DNA of 64,000 bases from CAYOOP01 sp964405685 (GTDB taxonomy: Bacteria > Pseudomonadota > Alphaproteobacteria > Rickettsiales > SXRF01): assembly GCA_964405685.1 (NCBI GenBank), contig CAYOOP010000001.1, forward strand, positions 310,001 to 374,000, in the 5' to 3' direction. The notes below the pieces were generated by a model. It ran no database searches. It had not been told where the DNA came from and saw only the letters and a list, made by a program, of their open reading frames with translations. Every line of letters begins with the position of its first letter. Position 1 is the stretch's first letter. Positions 18,799 to 25,046 of this stretch are shown here, piece after piece. The translations under genes and the position numbers were made by a program.

Positions 18799-18824
18799 GT
18801 CATTCCCGCGTAGGCGGGGACCCA
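18799..18824. repeat. Dispersed palindromic repeat (translates as VIPAQAGIQ-type), copy 1
   Basis: A 26-base imperfect palindrome starting GTCATTCCCGCG and ending GGCGGGGACCCA, 7 bases after the ABC ATPase stop. It belongs to the common proteobacterial repeat class whose translation reads VIPAQAGIQ. A second copy in the other orientation lies at 57426-57451. It may act as a 3' hairpin for the ATPase mRNA. The rest of the gap to 18886 shows no gene. Confidence 0.6.
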
Positions 18825-18886
18825 TTCGCGATACAATATGATTTGTCTTTTGCGAGTAGATTCCTGACCTCACCCGGGGATGATGG

Positions 18887-19831
18887 CTAAGATATAAACA
18901 AATCCGTGCTCAAATAGCGCTCGGCGCTGGAAGCAGCGATTGCGACAATGCGCTTGCCTTTCATTTCCGGGCGGGCAGCGATTTTGAGTGCTGCCGCGAT
19001 CGCAGCACCAGAAGAAATGCCGACGGGCAAGCCCTCCAGTTTCGCAACTTTGCGGGCGACATCAAAGGCTTCCTCATTGGTAATTTGGATGACTTCGTCG
19101 ATCAATTCGCGTTTTAAAATCGCAGGCACGAATCCTGCACCGATGCCTTGAATTTTATGCTGGCCGGGCGCACCGCCGGAAAGAATGGGGCTGCCGGCAG
19201 GTTCCACGGCAACGATTTGAATCGCCACATTGCGGTTTTTGAGTGCGTTGCCGACGCCGGTAAGCGTGCCGCCGGTACCTACCCCAGTGACGAATACGTC
19301 CACCTTCCCACCCGTATCATGCCAAATTTCCTCCGCCGTGGTGCGTTCGTGAATTGCGGGATTGGCGGGGTTTTCAAATTGTTGGAGCATGAGTGCATGG
19401 GGATTGCTCGCAACCATCTCCTGTGCGCGGGCAATGGCTGCTTTCATACCGCCGGTAGCGGGCGTAAGTTCCAGGTTAGCGCCCAAGTGGGTTAGTATTT
19501 TGCGGCGCTCAAGTGACATGGTCTCCGGCATACAAATAGTGAGCTTGTAGCCCTTGGCCGCGCAGATGAAAGCGAGCGCAATACCGGTGTTACCGGAAGT
19601 GGGCTCTACGAGTAGTGTATCCTTCGTAAGTCTGCCGCTACGTTCTGCCGCTTCAATCATCGAATAAGCAATGCGGTCTTTGATGGAAGAAAGCGGATTG
19701 AAAAACTCGCATTTGACCAATACTTCACCCGGCAAATTTTTAGCCAGTGCGTTCAAACGCACGAGCGGCGTGTTGCCGATCGTGTCCACTATCGAATCAT
19801 ACACCTTGCCCCGAAGAGGCTTATCAAGCAT
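18887..19831 (-). CDS. cysK: Cysteine synthase (O-acetylserine sulfhydrylase)
   Basis: PLP enzyme making cysteine from O-acetylserine and sulfide, 314 residues. Lys51 in NPLSSIKDRIA is the PLP lysine, TSGNTGIALAF the substrate loop, and VTGVGTGGTLTGVG the phosphate-binding loop. It is the last gene of the leftward coaB-dut-cysK group and overlaps dut by 8 bases. Cysteine is the co-substrate of CoaB, so the grouping makes metabolic sense. Confidence 0.95.
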   Translation of the reverse strand: MLDKPLRGKVYDSIVDTIGNTPLVRLNALAKNLPGEVLVKCEFFNPLSSIKDRIAYSMIEAAERSGRLTKDTLLVEPTSGNTGIALAFICAAKGYKLTICMPETMSLERRKILTHLGANLELTPATGGMKAAIARAQEMVASNPHALMLQQFENPANPAIHERTTAEEIWHDTGGKVDVFVTGVGTGGTLTGVGNALKNRNVAIQIVAVEPAGSPILSGGAPGQHKIQGIGAGFVPAILKRELIDEVIQITNEEAFDVARKVAKLEGLPVGISSGAAIAAALKIAARPEMKGKRIVAIAASSAERYLSTDLFIS

Positions 19832-20294
19832 TTGCTGCTTCTTTTTGCTTCACGCCGGTAGACCCAAACCCGCCGGTGCCGCGTGCGGTTTCATCCAGGC
19901 TTGCAACGGGCGTAAAGGCGCTTTGCACCACCGGCGCAATCACCATTTGGGCAATGCGCATGCCGCGCTCAATCGTAAAAGGCTCTGCACTTAAATTCAC
20001 CAAGATTACCTTTACTTCGCCGCGGTAATCCGCATCAATCGTGCCGGGGGAATTGAGTACCGTAATGCCGTTTTTGGCAGCCAGACCCGAACGTGGACGC
20101 ACCTGTGCCTCAAACCCTTCGGGCAACGCCATCGCAAACCCACACGGCACCAGCGCGCGCTCCATAGGCCTCAGCGTCATCGGCGCATCAATCGCTGCGG
20201 GCAAATCCAGCCCGGCGCTGTGAGAAGTGGCATACGCCGGAAGCGGCAGGCCTTCGCCGTGGGGAAACACTGTAATACGAGTAGTTATGTCCAT
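19824..20294 (-). CDS. dut: dUTP pyrophosphatase
   Basis: Trimeric dUTPase, hydrolysing dUTP to dUMP and pyrophosphate. From the ATG at 20294 the protein is 156 residues and begins MDITTRITVFPHGEGLPLPA; a longer frame only reads into coaB. All five family motifs are visible: SAGLDLPA, RPRSGLAAK, GTIDADYRGEV, RIAQMVI and GTGGFGSTG. It overlaps coaB by 10 bases and cysK by 8. In alphaproteobacteria dut commonly follows coaBC, and it keeps that place behind the detached coaB here. Confidence 0.95.
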   Translation of the reverse strand: MDITTRITVFPHGEGLPLPAYATSHSAGLDLPAAIDAPMTLRPMERALVPCGFAMALPEGFEAQVRPRSGLAAKNGITVLNSPGTIDADYRGEVKVILVNLSAEPFTIERGMRIAQMVIAPVVQSAFTPVASLDETARGTGGFGSTGVKQKEAANA

Positions 20295-20926
20295 TGTTCG
20301 ATAATCTTTCGTGTAAGTTGTTCGGCGATTTTTTTCTTGCTGCCGTGCCAGGTTTCTGACGTGTCGGCGGTTATCCATAGCACCGTTGTTGCCTCAGCAT
20401 CAAATATTTTTCCGTCCGAAACGTCATTGGCAATCATCCAATCGCAGCCTTTGGCTTTGCGTTTTTGCTTAGCACGTGCCTCCAACTGTTCTGTCTCGGC
20501 TGCAAAACCAATCACCAGCTTGGGGCGCGGATTGCTTCTGGCGATGGCTTTTAAAATATCCGGGTTTTGCACCAGTTCTATGGCAGGCGCTGCATCTGTT
20601 TTCTTGATTTTCTGACGCGCTACTTTCTTAGGCCGCCAGTCCGAAACCGCCGCTGCGCTGATGAAAATATCAACGGGCAATACGCTTTTGCACGCCGCCA
20701 GCATCTCTTTGGCGGTCGTCACCTTAATCACACTCAATTGTTTCGGATCCGGAATGGAAACTGGGCCGGAGACCAAAATAACCTCCGCGCCTGCATCGCG
20801 CAGCGCCTCCGCAATCGCATGGCCTTGCTTGCCGGAGGAACGATTGCCAAGAAAACGCACAGGATCCAGCGGTTCGTGCGTGGGGCCGCTGGTGACGAGT
20901 ACTTTTAAGCCTTTCAAGGAGTTCAT
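20285..20926 (-). CDS. coaB: Phosphopantothenate-cysteine ligase domain as a separate protein
   Basis: Second half of the usual CoaBC protein: joins 4'-phosphopantothenate to cysteine using CTP. From MNSLKGLKVLVTSGPTHEP the protein is 213 residues and covers the complete CoaB domain, with RFLGNRSSGKQGHAIAEAL, ISAAAVSDWRPKK, KTDAAPAIELVQNPDIL and VIGFAAETE. The decarboxylase half is a separate gene at 22075-22599. About 1.1 kb with three other genes lies between them. The start is unsure: the ribosome site before 20926 is poor (AAGGG, 1 base spacing), and the frame is open upstream through ATGs at 20995 and 21016, which lie in the toxin-antitoxin operator. Confidence 0.88.
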   Translation of the reverse strand: MNSLKGLKVLVTSGPTHEPLDPVRFLGNRSSGKQGHAIAEALRDAGAEVILVSGPVSIPDPKQLSVIKVTTAKEMLAACKSVLPVDIFISAAAVSDWRPKKVARQKIKKTDAAPAIELVQNPDILKAIARSNPRPKLVIGFAAETEQLEARAKQKRKAKGCDWMIANDVSDGKIFDAEATTVLWITADTSETWHGSKKKIAEQLTRKIIEQWT

Positions 20927-20973
20927 ACCCTTAAGAATATCATCGTAGCCTTCGGACTTTGCAAGCGCATTAT

Positions 20974-21018
20974 GATTGTATTTTATATTTGACATTATGT
21001 ATTTTATATCATACAATC
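20974..21018. promoter_or_regulatory. Toxin-antitoxin operator: 12-bp direct repeats inside an inverted repeat
   Basis: TGTATTTTATAT occurs exactly twice, at 20977-20988 and 20998-21009, with starts 21 bases apart (two helical turns). The block is framed by a perfect inverted repeat, GATTGTAT (20974-20981) and ATACAATC (21011-21018). The repeats flank the toxin -35 box and abut the -10 box. This is the expected layout for autorepression by the HigA-type antitoxin. The site also lies just upstream of coaB on the other strand. Confidence 0.65.
20989..21017 (+). promoter_or_regulatory. Strong sigma70-like promoter of the toxin-antitoxin operon, apparently leaderless
   Basis: TTGACA (20989-20994), a 17-base spacer, then TACAAT (21012-21017). 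The toxin ATG at 21024 is only 7 bases past the -10 box, so transcription should begin at or next to the start codon. No ribosome binding site fits before that ATG. Confidence 0.7.
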
Positions 21019-21023
21019 AAACG

Positions 21024-21320
21024 ATGTTCCAAATCCTTCAAACGACAGTGTTTGAAAAATGGTTGCGCGGTATGAGGGACAGGCGGGCGAAAGATCGTAT
21101 CCTCGCGCGCCTGGTGCGTATGGGTGCAGGAAACCTTGGGGACGTGAAGTCCGTGGGCGAGGGTGTAACCGAGGCGCGTATTGACTATGGGCCGGGCTAT
21201 CGCCTCTATTTTATTCGCCACAAGAAGACCGTGCTGGTGATGCTGGGTGGAGGAGATAAATCCTCACAAGCCAGAGATATTAAACGCGCCAAGGAATTGG
21301 CGAAGGGATGGGAGATATAA
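21024..21320 (+). CDS. RelE/HigB-type toxin (Gp49-like addiction module killer)
   Basis: Predicted mRNA-cleaving toxin, 98 residues from MFQILQTTVFEKWLRGMRD. The family features are an N-terminal W-L-x-x-x-R-D-x-x-A-K pattern, ARIDYGPGYRLYFIR in the middle and LMLGGGDKSSQ-like (here VMLGGGDKSSQARDI) near the C-terminus. The toxin precedes the antitoxin, as in higBA systems. An in-frame ATG at 20976 lies in the operator and upstream of the likely transcription start, so it was not used. The pair is divergent from coaB and inserted between coaC and coaB. Confidence 0.85.
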   Translation: MFQILQTTVFEKWLRGMRDRRAKDRILARLVRMGAGNLGDVKSVGEGVTEARIDYGPGYRLYFIRHKKTVLVMLGGGDKSSQARDIKRAKELAKGWEI

Positions 21321-21611
21321 GTGATGAAAAAAACAAAAACCACCGTATTCGATGCAGCCGATTACCTCAAAACCGAACGCGATATGCTGGGGTTTTTAAG
21401 CGCCTGTTTTGAAGAAGCGGGGGATGATGCCGCCTATATTGCCGCTGCACTCGGCGTGGTTGCGCGCGCTAAGGGAATGACAAAACTGGCCAAAGAAACC
21501 GGCGTCACCCGTGCAGCGCTTTACCACGCACTGTCTAAAAAGGGGAATCCTGAATTCAGCACCGTGCTCAAGGTGATTCACGCGCTGGGCCTGAAACTGC
21601 AGGTGGCGTAA
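21321..21611 (+). CDS. HigA-type antitoxin, helix-turn-helix protein
   Basis: Antidote partner of the preceding toxin, 96 residues from the GTG at 21321, or 95 from the ATG at 21324, which has GGGAG 10 bases upstream. The N-terminal FDAADYLKTERDMLGFLSACFEEAG is split here by description only: residues 10-19 (FDAADYLKTE) and the following acidic helix form the toxin-binding part. The helix-turn-helix is KLAKETGVTRAALYHALSKK, then NPEFSTVLKVIHALGLKL. It abuts the toxin stop, so the two are cotranscribed and coupled. It should bind the repeats at 20977-21009. Confidence 0.87.
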   Translation: MMKKTKTTVFDAADYLKTERDMLGFLSACFEEAGDDAAYIAAALGVVARAKGMTKLAKETGVTRAALYHALSKKGNPEFSTVLKVIHALGLKLQVA

Positions 21612-21616
21612 AGCTT

Positions 21617-22030
21617 TTAGCGGGTCAATTGATTGGGAGAATCTTGTGCCACACGGTCACGGTGTGTGGTGGTTTCGACATGCGGCGTTTCATTCATGGG
21701 GGTGGGGTAACGGATTTCTTCGGCACCAAGTGCAGTGCGCTGCTTTTCGATTTCGGCGGCCTTATTTCTGCTGCTAAACCAAGATATCAAACCAGTAACT
21801 CCCCCAGCCAACCCTACCCACGTAGCAACCGTATAAAATCCCATTCTGAAAGAAGACGGGGTTTTGTTCTTGAGTGTTTCTAGCTCCTTAACCGCACTCC
21901 CTGCAGCAGTGACTAAGGCACCAGTCATTATTTGGCTATTTGAAGTATTCATATCATTACGCGTCTGCTCGGCTTGTTTTGCAAGTTTGTCGCGTTCAAC
22001 GTCTAGCGGTGTTTCGTATATTTTTGCCAT
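21617..22030 (-). CDS. Hypothetical single-pass membrane protein
   Basis: I do not recognise this 137-residue protein. It begins MAKIYETPLDVERDKLAKQA. Residues 8-60 are charged and helical, with a possible coiled coil. One membrane helix lies at about 67-86 (YTVATWVGLAGGVTGLISWF). The tail is hydrophilic, rich in Thr, Glu and Pro, and looks disordered. It is on the same strand as coaC (44 bases after it) and convergent with the antitoxin gene, 5 bases away. It lies in the segment that separates coaC from coaB and may have arrived with the toxin-antitoxin pair. Function unknown. Confidence 0.6.
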   Translation of the reverse strand: MAKIYETPLDVERDKLAKQAEQTRNDMNTSNSQIMTGALVTAAGSAVKELETLKNKTPSSFRMGFYTVATWVGLAGGVTGLISWFSSRNKAAEIEKQRTALGAEEIRYPTPMNETPHVETTTHRDRVAQDSPNQLTR

Positions 22031-22074
22031 TCGATCAGTTTAACTAGGTCTGCAGGGCTTTAATAGTGAAAGTT

Positions 22075-22599
22075 TTATGACAGAATCGCTTTCACAATCG
22101 CTTCCGGTTCACTCATGCGGCCGAAGCCCTCTTCCCCGCACGCAAGATCACCCTTGGCGGGGGCAATGATTTTTACACCATCTGCTTCAATTTGCTTGAT
22201 ATTGCGCTGGGTGGCCTTGTGTTCCCACATAGCCGCATTCATCGCCGGGGCCACAAAAATGGGGCAGCGGGCAGCAAGCAGCGCACAACTCGCCAGATCA
22301 TCGGCCACGCCATGCGCCATTTTGGCGACGATATCGGCAGAAGCTGGAGCTACAAGTACACAGTCGGCCTCTCGAGAAAGGCGGATATGACCCATTTCCA
22401 CTTCGTCTTTAAGGCTAAATATGTCTTGATATACAGGGTGTTCAGAAAGTGCCGCGACACTTAATGGGGTTACAAATTCAGCCCCTCCGCGCGTTAAAAT
22501 ACAACGCACTTGCACTCCCCGCTTTTTCAGCAAGCGGATGATTTCAAGCGATTTATAGGCAGCAATGCTGCCGGTGATGATGAGCAAAATAGATTTCAT
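22075..22599 (-). CDS. coaC: Phosphopantothenoylcysteine decarboxylase domain as a separate protein
   Basis: First half of the usual CoaBC: FMN enzyme that decarboxylates 4'-phospho-N-pantothenoylcysteine to 4'-phosphopantetheine. 174 residues, beginning MKSILLIITGSIAAYKSLEI. It has VLVAPASADIVAKMAHGVADD, of which ASADIVAKMAHG is the core, then FVAPAMNAAMW with the active-site Asn, and ACGEEGFGRM with the Cys and loop of the second active-site region. The protein stops right after MSEPEAIVKAILS, where the linker to the CoaB domain normally begins. The split is therefore clean, and both halves look intact. Confidence 0.92.
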   Translation of the reverse strand: MKSILLIITGSIAAYKSLEIIRLLKKRGVQVRCILTRGGAEFVTPLSVAALSEHPVYQDIFSLKDEVEMGHIRLSREADCVLVAPASADIVAKMAHGVADDLASCALLAARCPIFVAPAMNAAMWEHKATQRNIKQIEADGVKIIAPAKGDLACGEEGFGRMSEPEAIVKAILS

Positions 22600-22619
22600 G
22601 ACAATTCCAATGACACCCC

Positions 22620-22648
22620 TTGCAAAACTGCGGTAATGCTAGTATATT
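22620..22648 (+). promoter_or_regulatory. ssrA promoter
   Basis: TTGCAA (22620-22625), a 17-base spacer, then TATATT (22643-22648). A start near 22655 would place the whole tmRNA precursor downstream. Confidence 0.6.
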
Positions 22649-22654
22649 AGTAGC

Positions 22655-22980
22655 TGTCACGCAAGTGGCTATGGCAATAAACGCTGCTTAGAATAGACGA
22701 TTTGGACCCGGGGGCAGAGCCCGGCATCTCCACCTGATCCGGCAAAGCCGGATCAGGTGGGGATGAATCAGTTTCGACAGACGTAATAAAAATTCAGTTT
22801 TTGCCAAGCATGACACCGCTTTAAAGGGTCATTTTATAAATGCTAACGACAACGTTGCATTTGTTGCTGCTAACGACAACAACGTCGCTGCAGTTGCTGT
22901 AGCTGCCTAAGTGGCACTTCAGTAGCTCTTAGCTCAACGCGGTTTGGGGTGTACCGGGCAACAGAAACACCCCACTTTTT
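22655..22980 (+). ncRNA. ssrA: Circularly permuted two-piece tmRNA
   Basis: Rescues stalled ribosomes and tags the nascent chain. The acceptor piece comes first. Its T arm is CCGGG (22708-22712), loop GGCAGAG, CCCGG (22720-22724), followed by acceptor strand CATCTCC (22725-22731) and ACC. The matching 5' strand GGGGATG (22759-22765) follows in the coding piece, with TTTCGACAG nearby (22772-22780). The segment between pairs perfectly over 12 bp (22732-22743 with 22747-22758, loop AAA) and should be excised. The tag frame runs from GCT at 22842 to TAA at 22908: 22 residues beginning ANDNVAFVAANDN and ending AAVAVAA. The conserved pseudoknot segment ACCGGGCAACAGAA follows, then T residues. The outer ends are approximate. 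Confidence 0.9.
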
Positions 22981-22988
22981 ACCCCATA

Positions 22989-23107
22989 AACTCTACTGCG
23001 CCTAACAAGCGCTTTGTTTTCTGCGCTTCCGCTGCGCATGTACGCTTACGTACATTTGCGCTGCGGTTCTCGAAAGCCTCGCTTCTTGTTAGACGGCGCA
23101 GCGAGTT
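22989..23107. repeat. Palindromic element family, copy A (119 bp)
   Basis: Imperfect palindrome with ends AACTCTACTGCGCC and GGCGCAGCGAGTT. The arms pair except for TA facing a single C. Inside are TAACAAG/CTTGTT arms and a central hairpin TGTACG-CTTA-CGTACA (23040-23055). It lies between ssrA and sspB. It shares end motifs, length and the asymmetric loop with copies at 41252-41368 and 53120-53237. Confidence 0.7.
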
Positions 23108-23180
23108 TCTGAAGTAAAAAGCGTTCCTATCCTCACCGATTGACTCTTGTATCTTACTCAAATTCCGGTACAATAAACCC

Positions 23181-23657
23181 ATGAGCGAAGACCAAATCCA
23201 CTATTCTGAACTGATTGACACCGCGATGCGTGGTGTCGTGCGCGAGGTGTTGCGCAAGATTCATAAAACTGGTCTGCCGGGTCAGCACCATTTTTATATT
23301 ACGTTTTATACCAACCATCCGGATGTAGAAGTCTCTGAGTCGCTCAAAGTGCGCTATCCACGCGAGATGACGATTGTCCTGCAGCACCAGTTCTGGGATT
23401 TTGCGGTGGAAGACACATATTTTACCGTGACGCTAAGCTTCGGCGGCATTCCGGAAAAATTGGTAATTCCGTATGCAGCACTCGCAGCCTTTGCCGATCC
23501 AAGCATCAAATTCGGCCTGCAGTTCCAAACGAAGTGGGACGCGGCGGCTCTGCCTACCAGCCCACTGACATACGAGAACGAATCCAAGACTGAGCCCGCG
23601 GAAGAAGACGTTGGCTCTGCAGAAATCATCTCGCTCGACGCATTCCGCAAGAAATAA
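23181..23657 (+). CDS. sspB: SspB-family ClpXP adaptor
   Basis: Adaptor that binds ssrA-tagged proteins and hands them to the ClpXP protease. The 158-residue protein begins MSEDQIHYSELIDTAMRGVV. The SspB fold covers about 1-120, with HFYITFYTNHPDVEVS and YPREMTIVLQHQFWDFAV, then GIPEKLVIPYAALAAFADP. A flexible acidic linker leads to the C-terminal ClpX-docking end SAEIISLDAFRKK, which is typical of the alphaproteobacterial form. The gene is directly downstream of ssrA, whose tag it should recognise. Confidence 0.9.
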   Translation: MSEDQIHYSELIDTAMRGVVREVLRKIHKTGLPGQHHFYITFYTNHPDVEVSESLKVRYPREMTIVLQHQFWDFAVEDTYFTVTLSFGGIPEKLVIPYAALAAFADPSIKFGLQFQTKWDAAALPTSPLTYENESKTEPAEEDVGSAEIISLDAFRKK

Positions 23658-23660
23658 GCC

Positions 23661-25046
23661 ATGCGCTACATTTCTACCCGCGGGCAAGCGCCCACTCTTG
23701 CCTTTGCTGACGTATTGCTTGCGGGCCTCGCAAATGATGGCGGGCTTTATGTCCCCGAAACCATCCCCACATTGTCACTCGCTGAAATTGAGACGCTACG
23801 CGGGTTGCCGTACCCTGAACTAGCCGCAAAAATCATGTTGCCGTTTTTGGAGGGGTTTTTGGATTACGAAGGCTTGCTTGCGTGCACGACTAAGGCCTAT
23901 GCCGCGTTTGATCATCCCGCAATCGCGCCACTGAAACCGCTCGAAACTAACCACTATGTGCTGGAATTATTTCATGGACCAACGCTTGCGTTCAAAGATT
24001 TCGCGCTGCAATTGCTTGGGCATTTTTTAGATGTCGCTTTTACCAAGCGTGCACAAAAAGCCGTGGTGCTGGGCGCCACTTCAGGCGATACCGGCTCCGC
24101 TGCGCTTGCCGGCGTCAAAGGCCGCGCGAATATCGAAAGCTTTATTTTATTCCCGCACGGCCGCGTTTCTGAAGTGCAACGCCGACAGATGACGACGATT
24201 GCAGATAAAAACGTGCATTGCCTGGCGGTACAAGGTACGTTTGATGATTGCCAAAACATCGTGAAAACATTGTTTGCGGACGCTGAGTTTAGGGCGCAAG
24301 TGCCGCTGATTGCGGTGAATTCCATCAACTGGGCGCGGGTGCTGGCGCAAGTGGTCTATTATTTTTACGCTGTCTTGCAACTACCTTCTCCCATCAAGCC
24401 GGTGCGGTTTTGTGTGCCCACGGGCAATTTTGGGGATATTTATGCAGGCTACATCGCCAAACGTATGGGCCTACCCATTGAAAAACTCATCATCGCCAGC
24501 AACGCGAATGATATTCTCACCCGCTGTTTAAACACCGGCACTTACGCAATGAATGGCGTAACGCCGACACTTTCACCCAGCATGGATATTGAAATCTCCA
24601 GCAATTTTGAACGGCTGCTGTTTGATCTGTATGCACGCGATGGCGAAGCTGTGTCCAGGCTGATGCAGGACTTTAAAACCACGCGCTCGCTTACGCTAAC
24701 GCCTGAAGCTCATGCACAGTTTAGAGCACTGTTTGCCGCCCATGCGTGCGACGATGCAGCAACGCTTACTACCATGAAAGATGTCTACGCAACCGCAGGT
24801 ATGTTGCTTGATCCGCACACCACTGTTGGCGTAAAGGCCGCGCGCAAGGAGATAGCAAGCAGCGCCCCACCTATCATCACACTCGCCACCGCCCACCCAG
24901 CCAAATTCCCGGATGCGGTGGTGAAGGCAACGGGCGTGCACCCCGCCCTGCCTGCGCATTTAAGCGATTTGTTCGAGCGCACAGAGCGGTTTGAGATTAT
25001 TGAAGCCAATATCGAAACAATAAAGCAAAAGATCCATGACTTATAA
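23661..25046 (+). CDS. thrC: Threonine synthase
   Basis: PLP enzyme converting O-phosphohomoserine to threonine, 461 residues. It begins MRYISTRGQAPTLAFADVLLAGLANDGGLYVP in family style (only the first 10 residues, MRYISTRGQA, are needed to recognise it). The PLP lysine is Lys112 in LAFKDFALQLLG. Other segments are VLGATSGDTGSAALAGVKG and CVPTGNFGDIYAGY. The start lies 3 bases after the sspB stop. The end overlaps the M16 peptidase gene by 11 bases. Confidence 0.96.
   Translation: MRYISTRGQAPTLAFADVLLAGLANDGGLYVPETIPTLSLAEIETLRGLPYPELAAKIMLPFLEGFLDYEGLLACTTKAYAAFDHPAIAPLKPLETNHYVLELFHGPTLAFKDFALQLLGHFLDVAFTKRAQKAVVLGATSGDTGSAALAGVKGRANIESFILFPHGRVSEVQRRQMTTIADKNVHCLAVQGTFDDCQNIVKTLFADAEFRAQVPLIAVNSINWARVLAQVVYYFYAVLQLPSPIKPVRFCVPTGNFGDIYAGYIAKRMGLPIEKLIIASNANDILTRCLNTGTYAMNGVTPTLSPSMDIEISSNFERLLFDLYARDGEAVSRLMQDFKTTRSLTLTPEAHAQFRALFAAHACDDAATLTTMKDVYATAGMLLDPHTTVGVKAARKEIASSAPPIITLATAHPAKFPDAVVKATGVHPALPAHLSDLFERTERFEIIEANIETIKQKIHDL

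Noticed and set aside
20998..21009. CRISPR-like repeat
   Set aside because: Only two 12-bp copies with a 9-base gap at a promoter; an operator explains them.
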